Of a stretch of DNA of 53,147 nt, positions 37,332 to 46,723 are shown one piece after another. This DNA comes from Fidelibacterota bacterium (GTDB taxonomy: Bacteria; Fidelibacterota; Marinisomatia; Marinisomatales; UBA1611). The notes beneath the pieces are model-generated. The model was not told the DNA's origin, made no database searches, and was given only the letters and a program-made list of their open reading frames with translations. The position numbers were made by a program, and so were the translations under genes. The stretch's first letter is position 1, and every line of letters starts with the position of its first letter. The stretch spans positions 1-53,147 of the forward strand of contig PBFM01000041.1 of the NCBI GenBank assembly GCA_002718655.1, in the 5' to 3' direction.

Positions 37332-38531
37332 TCATAATCCACAATCAAAAAAAGAATTACCCTGAATATCATAAATGATATAATCTGAATCGCTTACTCT
37401 AATTAGTAGCTTGCTACCATCATTTGAAAAACTAAAGTTATATTCCTCTTTTGTCATGATATTACTTAACCAATAAATATCTTCGTTATAGGGTAAGCCT
37501 TCCACAATTTCAACATTTTTATCATATAATGCACCACCTATGACAATTGACTCATAAGTTGTTAAATCCATGAGAACAAGATTTATTCCAAATTTTCCGT
37601 GATTTTCCATGATGGCAATATGTTTTCCATTTGGACTAAGTCTAAAATATCCCCCACCTATGCCACCATATTCATAATTAACTTTTTCTGATATGTTTTT
37701 CCAGCTTTCCACTTCCCATATTAGCGTAGGTCCTCCTAAGAATGATGATGTGGTAATAGCGTGCTTACCATCAGAAGTAAAATCCACTCTTTGTGCAGGT
37801 GTATCACATCCCCAACTTCCGCAGTCATCTTTCACTTTTGGTGAAATAATGGTATCAATCCCGGTCTCCATATTTTTCAATGACACTGAACCATCATCCT
37901 TCACTTCGAGTTCAAATGAATTATCAAGGGATGAACCTTTAGAAACAATAACGGGATCGGAAAATTCTTGAATGATCTTCTGGCAGCTCATTGGATCATC
38001 TATTTTTAGTTTAACATTATCTGAATCAATAGCCTGAGTGGTATCGATTTTTCCATCATTATTCTGGGATTTTTCATTTCCCTGATCATCAGTTAGGGGA
38101 ATTATACTCGCTCCAATTGTATCATTTAAATTCCATTCTAATTCTTCATTATATGGAGACCCTTCATTCCAGCTTTGTTGTTCCTCGATCCCATATTTAT
38201 TTATGTAAATACCTTCTCCATGCCTTTTACCATCTTTCCATTCACCTATGTATTTACCACCATTAGTAAAAAAATAAGTACCGTTAAATCGTTTTCCATT
38301 TTTGAATTCACCTTCAAAGATTGCACCGTTATGGTATTTTTTAATACCATATCCATGCATCCTTCCTTTTACGAATTCTCCTACGTATTCACTTCCAGAT
38401 TCATCTATCAATATACCTTTACCGTGGTATCTGCCATTCTCCCACTGTCCCTTGTAATAATTAAGATTTGCTTTAGACACGCTAATCAAAAAAATAATTG
38501 ATAAAAATAATAATGTTAAATATCTGTTCAT
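37332..38531 (-). CDS. Exported MORN-repeat protein
   Basis: A signal peptide (LTLLFLSIIFLISVSKA) precedes four MORN repeats (~25-120): YKGQWENGRYHGKG, YVGEFVKGRMHGYG, FEGEFKNGKRFNG and YIGEWKDGKRHGEG. A low-complexity acidic linker (~135-185) leads to a C-terminal domain (~190-399) with WD40/TolB-like strands (RVDFTSDGKHAITT, YFRLSPNGKHIAIM, FSFSNDGSKLLIRV). MORN repeats bind lipid or mediate protein contact; a periplasmic scaffold is likely, function unknown. Confidence 0.85.
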   Translation of the reverse strand: MNRYLTLLFLSIIFLISVSKANLNYYKGQWENGRYHGKGILIDESGSEYVGEFVKGRMHGYGIKKYHNGAIFEGEFKNGKRFNGTYFFTNGGKYIGEWKDGKRHGEGIYINKYGIEEQQSWNEGSPYNEELEWNLNDTIGASIIPLTDDQGNEKSQNNDGKIDTTQAIDSDNVKLKIDDPMSCQKIIQEFSDPVIVSKGSSLDNSFELEVKDDGSVSLKNMETGIDTIISPKVKDDCGSWGCDTPAQRVDFTSDGKHAITTSSFLGGPTLIWEVESWKNISEKVNYEYGGIGGGYFRLSPNGKHIAIMENHGKFGINLVLMDLTTYESIVIGGALYDKNVEIVEGLPYNEDIYWLSNIMTKEEYNFSFSNDGSKLLIRVSDSDYIIYDIQGNSFFDCGL

Positions 38532-38749
38532 GCTTAAATCTACTTACCAACTACCAAACAAGAAACCACAACACATATGGTTGATTTAGTCATAGGTAAG
38601 TAATCTATTTTAAAAAAAATCAAGTTCAGAATATTAAGCCATTAAATCTCTTATTGATATTAAAGCGATAAATATTGTGATATTTTTCATAATTGCAAAA
38701 ACTACTTAGATAAAACATGCTAATAAACAAGAAAAGCATAAATGAGAAT

Positions 38750-40429
38750 TCACACGTATTTTTTCCCATTTAAAAATTTCCCAATAAACGTACTTCTTAC
38801 AAAAAAATGATAACTAAGAAAACAAATTATGGTAATCAACATGGATGAAATGGCAAATTTTAGGAAAACATTAATATTAACCCCGTGAAAGAAGCCTGGA
38901 ATAAAATGAGTAAGTGGTAGATGTATGATGTATACCCAATAAGATGAATCACTTATGTATCTCATTGCCTTTGACTCGTGATTAAAAATCCTGATGCATA
39001 TGGCTAATATCAACATAATGTAATTTGGAACACCAAAATTCCACAAAAATATATGTAACAGGTTTATTGGATTTTCCTTCAGGGAATCTTTTTTACCATT
39101 GGATGTGAGATTAATAATGTCACCATTACAATTGGTGCATTGCTTCCAACATATGGGGTCAAGAATCATATCTTCTTCAAATACTTGAATAACGTATTCA
39201 TTATACTCAGGTGAGACATCACAATCCAGCCCTTCTTTCCCAGGAGATATCCATTCTTCATAATCTTTCTCCTTATCTCTTTTAACACCATCCCATCCAT
39301 TGATCGTAAAAATAAATTTATAATCTCCATTTTTCATTTGAATCTCTTTCGTGTAAATACCATTACCATCATTGTCAGTCATCTGGTTATCGCATTCTCC
39401 ACACCATCCATTAAAATTCCCCTGGACGAAAACACCTCTGAACTCATTTTCTTCATTCAATTTATCAAAATCAAATTCAGACATATCAATATTAAATGTT
39501 ACGCTCGATGTTTGACCCCAACTATGCATTATCTGAGGATATGGACTGTAAGGGTAAATTTTAAATAAACCATAAAGGACTCCATATAATAATGCATTGA
39601 TAATCACAAATACGCCTAACTGCTTTTTGATGCTTAAAGTACTAATCATGCTTTTATGATGATACATGTACCATCCAATGAAATAAAAAAATCCAAATGC
39701 GAAAAATGATTTGATAGCACCCCATTTAAAAAACCAGATCCAACTCCACCATTGTGCATCACCTTGTGCCATTCCTTTTATGAGAATCATCATAAGTAAT
39801 CCATAAAAAAAACATAATAATAACGTGCCAGATAAAGGTTTTAAATAGAAGGTTAAAATCATTTTTCTAACTTTATTCGATAGCATGCCTCCTGTATCGA
39901 TGGAGTGAAATTCAATATATTTCCTCTGAATCAACTTTATGATGTATGCTAAAAGAGACATAAAAAATAAATAATTTAAAAACCAAAGATGTTCAGTAGA
40001 CCAAGGGAACAGATCCGAAGGCGATTTCACATTAAACACACTCAATCCTTCAGATAATGATTTTATTATGTCATGGCCCTCATTTCTTGCATATGAAAAT
40101 TGTTTTGAGTACCCATTCATTAATGCAATTGGCCATATTAGAGCAATAAGTGGTAATAGAATCCTCTTGAATCGATTAGCAATCATTTTTTCTGCGCCTT
40201 TCCGATGGTAAAGAAGGGATCCAAAGAATCCCGCTATAAGAAAAAATCCAGGCATTCTAAAATAATGTAAAAATCCAAAAAAGAAATCAAAAAATACACT
40301 AGTAGAATTGACATCCTTTGCATAGTCACTACCAAATGTGACGTAAGCTAAAGATAAATGAAAATATACTCCTAATAGCATTAGAAGTGCACGCATACCA
40401 TCTAATGAATGTATCCTATTGGAATCCAT
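38750..40429 (-). CDS. Acyltransferase-3 (OafA-like) with inserted CBM48/20-like domain
   Basis: Ten or so helices and the N-terminal RIHSLDGMRALLMLLGVYFH segment identify an acyltransferase-3 enzyme, which adds acyl groups to envelope sugars. Between helices near residues 292 and 456 lies a ~135-residue insert. It contains RGVFVQGNFNGWCGE, YTKEIQMKNGDYKFIFTING, then Cys-rich LDPICWKQCTNCNGD. The NGDYKFIF and NFNGW pattern fits a glycogen/starch-binding CBM20/48 fold. Such a fold within this enzyme family is unusual; it would sit in the periplasm and could present or sense glycan (inference). Confidence 0.85.
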   Translation of the reverse strand: MDSNRIHSLDGMRALLMLLGVYFHLSLAYVTFGSDYAKDVNSTSVFFDFFFGFLHYFRMPGFFLIAGFFGSLLYHRKGAEKMIANRFKRILLPLIALIWPIALMNGYSKQFSYARNEGHDIIKSLSEGLSVFNVKSPSDLFPWSTEHLWFLNYLFFMSLLAYIIKLIQRKYIEFHSIDTGGMLSNKVRKMILTFYLKPLSGTLLLCFFYGLLMMILIKGMAQGDAQWWSWIWFFKWGAIKSFFAFGFFYFIGWYMYHHKSMISTLSIKKQLGVFVIINALLYGVLYGLFKIYPYSPYPQIMHSWGQTSSVTFNIDMSEFDFDKLNEENEFRGVFVQGNFNGWCGECDNQMTDNDGNGIYTKEIQMKNGDYKFIFTINGWDGVKRDKEKDYEEWISPGKEGLDCDVSPEYNEYVIQVFEEDMILDPICWKQCTNCNGDIINLTSNGKKDSLKENPINLLHIFLWNFGVPNYIMLILAICIRIFNHESKAMRYISDSSYWVYIIHLPLTHFIPGFFHGVNINVFLKFAISSMLITIICFLSYHFFVRSTFIGKFLNGKKYV

Positions 40430-40558
40430 TTTATCTGTTTATAATCTATGTATTTATCTTGAAATCGCCATTCAATATTAAAGATAATATAGTTTTGAAA
40501 TAATGTTGAAATCACTAAGCAAGAAGTAGTTCAACTGTTTATAAAATTTACATGATTA

Positions 40559-40996
40559 TTATTTTTGATCTTTTGTAAAATAACTTTCCATTATAATCCC
40601 ATGCATATATCCATAGATTATTGGGAGGATTGCGTTCGATAACTCAGGACCAATATTAACTAAGTCCCTGCCCTCTTGACTATCCATTCCAAATCCAATA
40701 AACATAATATTTATCATAAATACTATCCACCCTGCCAGAGTTTGATCTTTTCTCAACATCAACCCCATTTCATTTTCTTGGATAACATGTTTTTTCATAT
40801 AAGTAATACTCAAGCCAATTAATAACACAGAAAAGGTTGCTGACCAACTAACAAAGCTACCGAACCCACCAGATGCCCCATCAATAAAAAGAGCATAGTA
40901 GATATTGCCAATCTGAGCAAGCATTACTATAAAAAGTCCTATGATTCTGTTTATAGAAAAATAAATAGTAAGACCTTTAGTAAGTTTTATTTTCAA
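40559..40996 (-). CDS. Four-helix membrane protein, paralogue of the next gene
   Basis: The 145-residue protein has four hydrophobic helices and a C-terminal block LAGWIVFMIN ... NIGPELSNAILPIIYGYMHG and ESYFTKDQK. The adjacent gene shares this block nearly position by position, so they are tandem duplicates. The pattern IGPxLSxAxxPIxYGY faintly recalls the MotA/TolQ/ExbB channel motif, which I give only as a hint. Translation likely begins at a TTG 4 nt after the upstream stop, with the Shine-Dalgarno inside the upstream 3' end. Confidence 0.7.
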   Translation of the reverse strand: MKIKLTKGLTIYFSINRIIGLFIVMLAQIGNIYYALFIDGASGGFGSFVSWSATFSVLLIGLSITYMKKHVIQENEMGLMLRKDQTLAGWIVFMINIMFIGFGMDSQEGRDLVNIGPELSNAILPIIYGYMHGIIMESYFTKDQK

Positions 40997-40999
40997 TCC

Positions 41000-41431
41000 T
41001 TATTCCTCTTCTTCTGATGTTTCTAGGGCAACTACTTTCATATTTTTGGTAAAAAATACTTCTACGATTGTCCCTGATAAATAACCATAAAGGATAGGAA
41101 TTGCTGCTGCTGATAAGCCTGGTCCAATATGTCTTAGGCTTTGCCCTTGTTCACTAACCATCCCATCAAACATCAGAACAAGTCCTATCATAAATCCTAC
41201 CCAGCCTGCAAGAATCAAATCTCTTTTTAATGCCAAACCTAATAATTGATTTTTATATGTATGGCTTCTCATAAGGATAATTCCTCCGCCCATACTTAAA
41301 ACTAGACCGTTCGCAGGCAAACTAATAAAGTTTTCAAAACCACCTATGTCAACTCCGTTAAAAATGAAAACTGTAATCGTAACTACAACGAAAAATAACA
41401 GAAGAAATATACCGGTGATACGATTATTCAT
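41000..41431 (-). CDS. Four-helix membrane protein, paralogue of the previous gene
   Basis: A 143-residue protein with four hydrophobic helices; the block ALKRDLILAGWVGFMIGL and IGPGLSAAAIPILYGYLSG matches the downstream gene. The C-terminus is charged (ALETSEEEE). Its function is unknown; a heteromeric channel made of the two paralogues is possible (inference from pairing). The genes are separated by only 3 nt. Confidence 0.75.
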   Translation of the reverse strand: MNNRITGIFLLLFFVVVTITVFIFNGVDIGGFENFISLPANGLVLSMGGGIILMRSHTYKNQLLGLALKRDLILAGWVGFMIGLVLMFDGMVSEQGQSLRHIGPGLSAAAIPILYGYLSGTIVEVFFTKNMKVVALETSEEEE

Positions 41432-41514
41432 TATTTTAGTACCTTTTTTAAAATTTTTAATTTAGGATATTCTAGAATTTACGTCTATTAAACCATAGAA
41501 AAATTATTGTTCCA

Positions 41515-42633
41515 TTAATGAACAGCCCTAGACATTTTAACGATTCTTCCAGGATTTTCTAATGCAACAAATATATTACCATTCGGACCTACTTCAACAT
41601 CTCTTACTCTACTACCTGCTTCGAAGATAATCTCACTTTCCAATCTTTTTCCATTTTTAATAACAACTCTTTCTAAATATTCAAACTTTAACGATGTGAC
41701 CAAAATATTTCCATCCCATTCTCCAAATGGCTCACCGAAATAAAATTTCATTCCACATACTGCAATGCTTGGTGTCCAATGCCAGACTGGTTGTTCCATC
41801 CCCGGCATGTGAGTTTTCTCAGATATTATTTTACCGTTATAGTTTATTCCGTACGTAATCAAAGGCCAGCCATAGTTCTTACCTTTTTTTATGATGTTTA
41901 ATTCATCTCCTCCCTTTGGGCCGTGCTCTAATTCCCAAAGATTTCCTTTCTCATCCAATGCCAGCCCTTGTGGATTTCTATTGCCATAACACCAGATAGA
42001 TCCAAGAGCATCATTGCGATCAACATATGGATTATCCATTGGAATATCACCATTATCAAGGATACGATGAATTTTTCCATTTGGTTTTAATAGATCTTGC
42101 GCTTCATCCATCACACCTCTATCTCCTATTGAGAAAAAAACATATTCTTCATCAAACACTATTCTACTTCCAAAATGATATGGACTACTTGAATAATGCT
42201 TTTTTGGAGCTTCATATATTGTCTCCAAATTCACTAACTTATCATTCCTGAGTTCAGCTCTTGCAATAGATGTAAATGAGGATCTCTTTTTTAGGTCACT
42301 AAATGATATGTAGACGAAATTATTATTGCTAAAATCTGGATGAATCTCAATATCAAGCAAGCCACCTTGGCCTTTGTAAAAAACCTTTGGTATCCCTGAT
42401 ATCCGTTTTTTATTTTTACCGTCATTATCAACTCTATAAAGTTTTCCAGATATATCGCTCACAAGCAAATCACCATTTGGTAAGAAAGCCATACCCCAAG
42501 GAATCATGTAACCATCTGAAAACAAATCTACCCTATAAGACAGTAGTTCTGTCTTAATAAAATCACTATCCCAGTCTTCTTTTTGAGCCAGCAAGAAACT
42601 AATTAAAGATAATACAAAAAAAAGCTTTAGCAT
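41515..42633 (-). CDS. PQQ-dependent sugar/aldose dehydrogenase-like (Glucose/sorbosone dehydrogenase) protein
   Basis: A signal peptide (LFFVLSLISFLLAQ) precedes a six-bladed propeller of the GSDH family: IPWGMAFLPNGDLLVSD, then YKGQGGLLDIEIHPDFSNN, then GNRNPQGLALDE, LEHGPKGGDELNIIKKGKNYG and NIFVALENPGRIVKM. These enzymes oxidise aldoses with PQQ in the periplasm. The substrate is not known and a PQQ biosynthesis locus is not in the window. Its start overlaps the end of the ABC-class ATPase gene by 7 nt, so they are co-transcribed. Confidence 0.9.
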   Translation of the reverse strand: MLKLFFVLSLISFLLAQKEDWDSDFIKTELLSYRVDLFSDGYMIPWGMAFLPNGDLLVSDISGKLYRVDNDGKNKKRISGIPKVFYKGQGGLLDIEIHPDFSNNNFVYISFSDLKKRSSFTSIARAELRNDKLVNLETIYEAPKKHYSSSPYHFGSRIVFDEEYVFFSIGDRGVMDEAQDLLKPNGKIHRILDNGDIPMDNPYVDRNDALGSIWCYGNRNPQGLALDEKGNLWELEHGPKGGDELNIIKKGKNYGWPLITYGINYNGKIISEKTHMPGMEQPVWHWTPSIAVCGMKFYFGEPFGEWDGNILVTSLKFEYLERVVIKNGKRLESEIIFEAGSRVRDVEVGPNGNIFVALENPGRIVKMSRAVH

Positions 42634-44384
42634 TTGGGAGATTCATTATCGATAGCAAGTGATTGCATGCGGTTTATTACAGCAGCTATTTCAAATTTAC
42701 GGGGACGGGAAAAATTTCCAGGGTGTTTTTCTCGTTTATGAAATGGGTCAAGAAAATCTAAATTATTTTTATCAAAATTACTTTCAATCATATCTACAAT
42801 TCCTTTTAGAGTTAAATTATTTCTGACTAATAATTTTGATGCAAAATAAATTGCATGAGCAATTGAATTTATCTGACTTTTTTCAACTATCTGGTCTATG
42901 TAACGGAGGTCAATGTCTTGAGCTCCAAATAATACCTTATCTCTTCCTTTTAGGCCTATTTTTACTCGTTTTCTTCCTTTAGAAGCATTGAAACTTGATG
43001 GATTTGGAATCCTTGGAATATTATTAGTGAGTGGAACTAGATTTTCAATTTGCCGTTGAGTTGGAAGCACTTGGGAAATTTTTTGAGCTTCTTTTGTAAC
43101 ATCATGAGGATAATAGTCTTGCATTTTAATGACCGTATCTGCCATGTCAAAGTAATCACCAGACCCTCCCATTACCAAAATCGTTGATACACCTTTCTTT
43201 TCATATAATTCCCGGACGCGATCAACAAATGGTTTGATGGGTTCGTGATCTTTATGAACAAGTTTTTGCATTCGCGCATCTCGTACCATGAAATTTGCAG
43301 CAGAGGTATCTTCATCCAAAAGTATAAGATCACATCCCACTTCAATCGCTTCAATTATATTTGCTGCCTGACTCGTGCTTCCGCTAGCATCTTCACTGCA
43401 GAATGATATTGTACTTACATCTTGAGGTAAATTTGTAATAAATGAGCTTATGTTTACCTTTTCTATGCGTCTACCATCTTCAGCACGAATTTTCACACCA
43501 TTAGGATTTGATATCACATATTCTCTTCCGTCACCGGGTATGTGTGGATAGACACAGCGTTCCAGTGATTTTAATAAAGTAGATTTTCCGTGATAACCAC
43601 CGCCAACGATCAAAGAAACACCATGGGGAATTCCCATCCCCGATATAATGTTTTTTCCGTTGGCTAAAGGGTTTAATAATTCAAAAGTAATCTCCAGCTC
43701 TTTTGGTGACAAAAAATGAATAACACCATCGCCTAATAAAGGTTTATCGCTAATTCCAGATAATCTTGGTAAAATGGCACCGTTTGCTACAAAAGCTGAG
43801 ATTTTTTTTTCATTTAACTGACAGCGTATTGCTTCCTGATTTTCTATGCATTCAACAAATTGAATACATGCGACTTGGTCCATGTTCTCCCATTTCAATG
43901 ATAATTGAACCATATTGGGGATACTTTGGAAAAAAATGTCCATTGCTTCGTTACTGAGGATTGTCCTACCAATGGCGGGAAGCCCAACTTGAATTCGAGC
44001 TTCTACCCAGTTCTTAGTTATCTCTACTGCTGTTCTCTCTAGGACCTCTTGTCCACCAGCATCTATATAAATAATACCACTTTTCCCGGTACCCCTTGAT
44101 TGGAAAGCATTGTTTTTGATCGTATCACGAATTGTGCGGGCAATAAAATCTTCAAGAGCAAATTTCCGAACAGAATTTGACCATAGGTCTGTTGAAATGT
44201 TAGCGATTTCATTTTGTACACGTAAACGTATTTTAGACGGTTCGGCAAACGGGTCACCTTGTACGTGATCTACGAAAAGCTCAAAGTCAGGGAATGAATA
44301 ATGACCTTCAATCTGTTTGTAGGCCTTGTATCCACTTCGGTTAATTTGACTTAAGCATTGTTTCAGTTTTGACTGATCTAACAT
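42627..44384 (-). CDS. Predicted ATPase of the ABC class (PF09818-like)
   Basis: The ~585-residue protein starts MLDQSKLKQCL from ATG 44384 (a TTG one codon earlier is possible). It has a DPFAEPSKIRLRV motif, Walker A VGGGYHGKSTLL (about 261-272), a Walker B-like LILLDEDTSAANFM and a SGSTSQAANI signature-like loop. This is the uncharacterised ABC-class ATPase family, without membrane domains, of unknown function; a nucleic-acid or RNA-related role has been guessed for such stand-alone ATPases. The next gene downstream is the sugar dehydrogenase, overlapping by 7 nt. Confidence 0.9.
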   Translation of the reverse strand: MLDQSKLKQCLSQINRSGYKAYKQIEGHYSFPDFELFVDHVQGDPFAEPSKIRLRVQNEIANISTDLWSNSVRKFALEDFIARTIRDTIKNNAFQSRGTGKSGIIYIDAGGQEVLERTAVEITKNWVEARIQVGLPAIGRTILSNEAMDIFFQSIPNMVQLSLKWENMDQVACIQFVECIENQEAIRCQLNEKKISAFVANGAILPRLSGISDKPLLGDGVIHFLSPKELEITFELLNPLANGKNIISGMGIPHGVSLIVGGGYHGKSTLLKSLERCVYPHIPGDGREYVISNPNGVKIRAEDGRRIEKVNISSFITNLPQDVSTISFCSEDASGSTSQAANIIEAIEVGCDLILLDEDTSAANFMVRDARMQKLVHKDHEPIKPFVDRVRELYEKKGVSTILVMGGSGDYFDMADTVIKMQDYYPHDVTKEAQKISQVLPTQRQIENLVPLTNNIPRIPNPSSFNASKGRKRVKIGLKGRDKVLFGAQDIDLRYIDQIVEKSQINSIAHAIYFASKLLVRNNLTLKGIVDMIESNFDKNNLDFLDPFHKREKHPGNFSRPRKFEIAAVINRMQSLAIDNESPKC

Positions 44385-44396
44385 CAAGTTTGTTAA

Positions 44397-44595
44397 TCAG
44401 TTTTTTCTATCTTCAAAAGATTCTGAGCCATGGGTTTGTAATTTTGTATATTCTTTAATCTTTCCACCAAACACATTTTTGATACCGCAATTTGCCCCTG
44501 CCAATATTTCTTTCTCTAGCGGTTCTTCCTCTCGCCATACCTAAGATTTGAATTACTTTCTTATCTGGTAAGTCATCTGTGGTTGTAACTATCAT
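44397..44595 (-). pseudogene. Frameshifted, truncated YbjQ-family (heavy-metal-binding/UPF0145) remnant
   Basis: Starting at ATG 44595 behind a good ribosome-binding site (GGAGATACCCC), the frame reads MIVTTTDDLPDKKVIQILGM and ARGRTARERNIGR, typical of YbjQ proteins, then stops at 44455 after 46 codons. A second frame contains ILAGANCGIKNVFGGKIKEY and TKL, the next block of the same family, ending at 44397. The two parts overlap because of a small deletion, and the C-terminal ~50 residues are missing. It is a decayed gene. Confidence 0.75.
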
Positions 44596-44682
44596 GGGGT
44601 ATCTCCTTTATATTGAAACCTTGCTGATAATTTAAACAAAATTGAGATTATTTTAGTAATTGGATATGATTTTAACTGAATA

Positions 44683-46212
44683 TCATTGAAACCGAAGTTT
44701 AATTTTATTTTTGTGATTTCTTAAACTTCTTTTTCTACTCCCGTGCATAAGAAATACATCACGAGCCTGTCTCCTTGCAACCGGACTATTTCTGATATCA
44801 TAGATTATTTTTTTTGCAGCAAGGGTGGACTTTTTTAAATCAACGACTGGATTTGGATATGAGTAGCCTATTTTACAGCCTATCCTTTTTTGAAGCGCTT
44901 GGCTCATTAAATGAGGATGGGCTAAATAGTCCTTAGGTACAGACACTAACTCAGGACACCATTTTCTTATAAAATAGCCATCAGGGTCTTGATCGAATTG
45001 CTGTTTAACGGGATTATAAATACGGACAGCATTTATTCCTGTAACACCAGATTGCATCTGAAACTGATTGTAATGAATGCCAGGTTCATAATCCGTAAAA
45101 AACTTGCTTAGATATTTTGAGGTCTGTTTCCAATCTAGCCAGAGATTGTATGATGCAAAAGATACTAACATTGCCCTCATTCTAAAATTTATCCAGCCCT
45201 TGGTTTTTAGAAAACGCATACAAGCATCTATCATTGGATAACCAGTATATCCATTTTTCCATTTTTCAAAATAATCAATGTTTAATTCTCTCCCGAGTGC
45301 ATCATAAGCACGGACCATATTCGTAAACTCTAGATTGGGTTGCATCTCAAGTTTTTGAATGAAATGACAATGCCACCTTAGCCTTGATGAAAATGCTGAT
45401 AGAGATTTTAACCAACCATTTCTTACTTTGAGCGCTCTTAATTCTTCTTGTCTAGCTCTTGTTGCATGAACAATCTGTCTAATTGAAATATTTCCATAAG
45501 CTAAATATGCACTTAATCTTGAACAACTTTTCTCTGAAGTAAGAGGGCTTGAAATATTATTTGAGTAATCTAAACTTTCATCATATAAAAATTTTTTAAG
45601 TCGTAATATTGCTTTTGATTCACCCCCAGAAAGATTTTTTTCATAATTAAATTTTTTTATTTTATTGTTCTTGGTTGAGAATATCTCTTTCTTAAATTGA
45701 AGTTTAATAAACTTAGAAATATTTGGCTTAGGGATTATTTCTTTCCCCATTTGCATATTCCACTTAGCAGACCATCCATTCCTGTCCTTTAAGTACATTA
45801 AAACACCATTAGACTGATATAATTTCCAATTGATTCCATTATCAAAAAAAAAATGTTTGAGTTTTTCATCTCTTTTTCGTGTTATCCAATTATCAGTAGT
45901 GTGTGATGAAATGACAGACTTTATGTCATAGGCATTGTTCAGTGTTTTAAAAACATAAATGGCAGGTGCATAAAATACATTTAATTCACTATCTTGCTCA
46001 GCATAGGATTTTGAAAGTTCAAAAATTGAATCATCAATGAAGTCATTGTGTAAGTTACTAAAATCATCAGATCTCAATAAATCGGAGTCGTATATGTATA
46101 CCGCAGCGGGATTATAAAGCTTGGATGATTCAAATAGAGCGATGTTATCTTCTAGTCTTAAATCGCGTCTAAACCAATAAACATTAATCTCTTTCTTTTC
46201 CAACATATACAT
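44683..46212 (-). CDS. Cryptochrome/photolyase-family flavoprotein
   Basis: The 509 residues cover the N-terminal alpha/beta antenna domain (VYWFRRDLRLEDNIALFESS, AVYIYDSDLL) and the C-terminal helical FAD domain. FAD and substrate motifs visible are TGYPMIDACMRFLKTKGWIN, then FRMRAMLVSFASYNLWLDW, then IHYNQFQMQSGVTGINAVRI and FIRKWCPEL. The expected ASNNGGWQW-type flavin site is replaced by HYNQFQMQ, as in a distinct bacterial branch. It either repairs UV-damaged DNA with blue light or serves as a photosensor. It lies next to the proteorhodopsin region; the YbjQ remnant follows it. Confidence 0.9.
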   Translation of the reverse strand: MYMLEKKEINVYWFRRDLRLEDNIALFESSKLYNPAAVYIYDSDLLRSDDFSNLHNDFIDDSIFELSKSYAEQDSELNVFYAPAIYVFKTLNNAYDIKSVISSHTTDNWITRKRDEKLKHFFFDNGINWKLYQSNGVLMYLKDRNGWSAKWNMQMGKEIIPKPNISKFIKLQFKKEIFSTKNNKIKKFNYEKNLSGGESKAILRLKKFLYDESLDYSNNISSPLTSEKSCSRLSAYLAYGNISIRQIVHATRARQEELRALKVRNGWLKSLSAFSSRLRWHCHFIQKLEMQPNLEFTNMVRAYDALGRELNIDYFEKWKNGYTGYPMIDACMRFLKTKGWINFRMRAMLVSFASYNLWLDWKQTSKYLSKFFTDYEPGIHYNQFQMQSGVTGINAVRIYNPVKQQFDQDPDGYFIRKWCPELVSVPKDYLAHPHLMSQALQKRIGCKIGYSYPNPVVDLKKSTLAAKKIIYDIRNSPVARRQARDVFLMHGSRKRSLRNHKNKIKLRFQ

Positions 46213-46230
46213 TTTTTAATCTAAAAATTG

Positions 46231-46271
46231 AAAAGGCCCGCAAAACCTAAAGTCATTAATTGCGAGCCTTT
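46231..46271 (-). terminator. Intrinsic terminator after the DUF6370-like gene
   Basis: Reading on the minus strand, AAAGGCTCGCAA pairs with TTGCGGGCCTTT (one G-U pair) around a 16-nt loop, followed by TTTT. It is 31 nt downstream of the stop of the gene at 46302-46682 and lies just before the photolyase start, so the photolyase needs its own promoter or read-through. Confidence 0.8.
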
Positions 46272-46301
46272 ACTTTGGAGAAAACAAATCCTGTTAATTA
46301 T

Positions 46302-46682
46302 TCAAATTTTAGAAAATTCCATTTTTTCAACATTGATTTTGTTATAATTGATAACACCTTCAATATATACTTTTTTTATTACGTTGCAGTATCCGTCATT
46401 TGCATGTGAATCACCATGTTCATCAATACCTATATCGACAACAGAGATGACATTTTTACCAACTTTTATTGCCAGACTACAGTCATTATCTTGAGACATA
46501 AAATTGCACATTCCGCAAGAGATTAAAACATTCCCTCTCAAATAATTATCCTTGGGTATTGTCTCTAACAGTCCATTTACTTTTGTATTTTGTAACTTCC
46601 TTGGACTGCACCCACCACAGCCAGCTTCAAGAGTTTGAATGTAGATTGAAATTACTATGAAGATTAATGTTAGCTTTCTCAT
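46302..46682 (-). CDS. Exported Cys-rich DUF6370-like protein
   Basis: The 126-residue protein has a signal peptide ending LEAGCGGCSP. It contains SCGMCNFMSQDNDCSLAI, VVDIGIDEHGDSHANDGYCN and VIKKVYIEGVIN. The CGMC, IDxHGDxHAxDGYC pattern is that of small Bacteroidetes-type proteins known as DUF6370; Cys and His clusters suggest metal binding. Function is unknown. It diverges from the Rieske lipoprotein gene and shares with it a region containing a 10-bp motif that also occurs ahead of proteorhodopsin. Confidence 0.75.
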   Translation of the reverse strand: MRKLTLIFIVISIYIQTLEAGCGGCSPRKLQNTKVNGLLETIPKDNYLRGNVLISCGMCNFMSQDNDCSLAIKVGKNVISVVDIGIDEHGDSHANDGYCNVIKKVYIEGVINYNKINVEKMEFSKI

Positions 46683-46707
46683 TTTTTACCTTTTTATGTA
46701 TTATGTT

Positions 46708-46723
46708 ACGCTCATAACGCTCA
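46708..46723. promoter_or_regulatory. Direct repeat operator candidate (ACGCTCA x2)
   Basis: ACGCTCA occurs twice with 9-bp spacing (46708-46714 and 46717-46723). On the minus strand it reads TGAGCGTTATGAGCGT about 26 bp upstream of the DUF6370-like start. The same ten bases TGAGCGTTAT recur upstream of the proteorhodopsin gene (49636-49627), followed by TGACGT. Confidence 0.45.
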
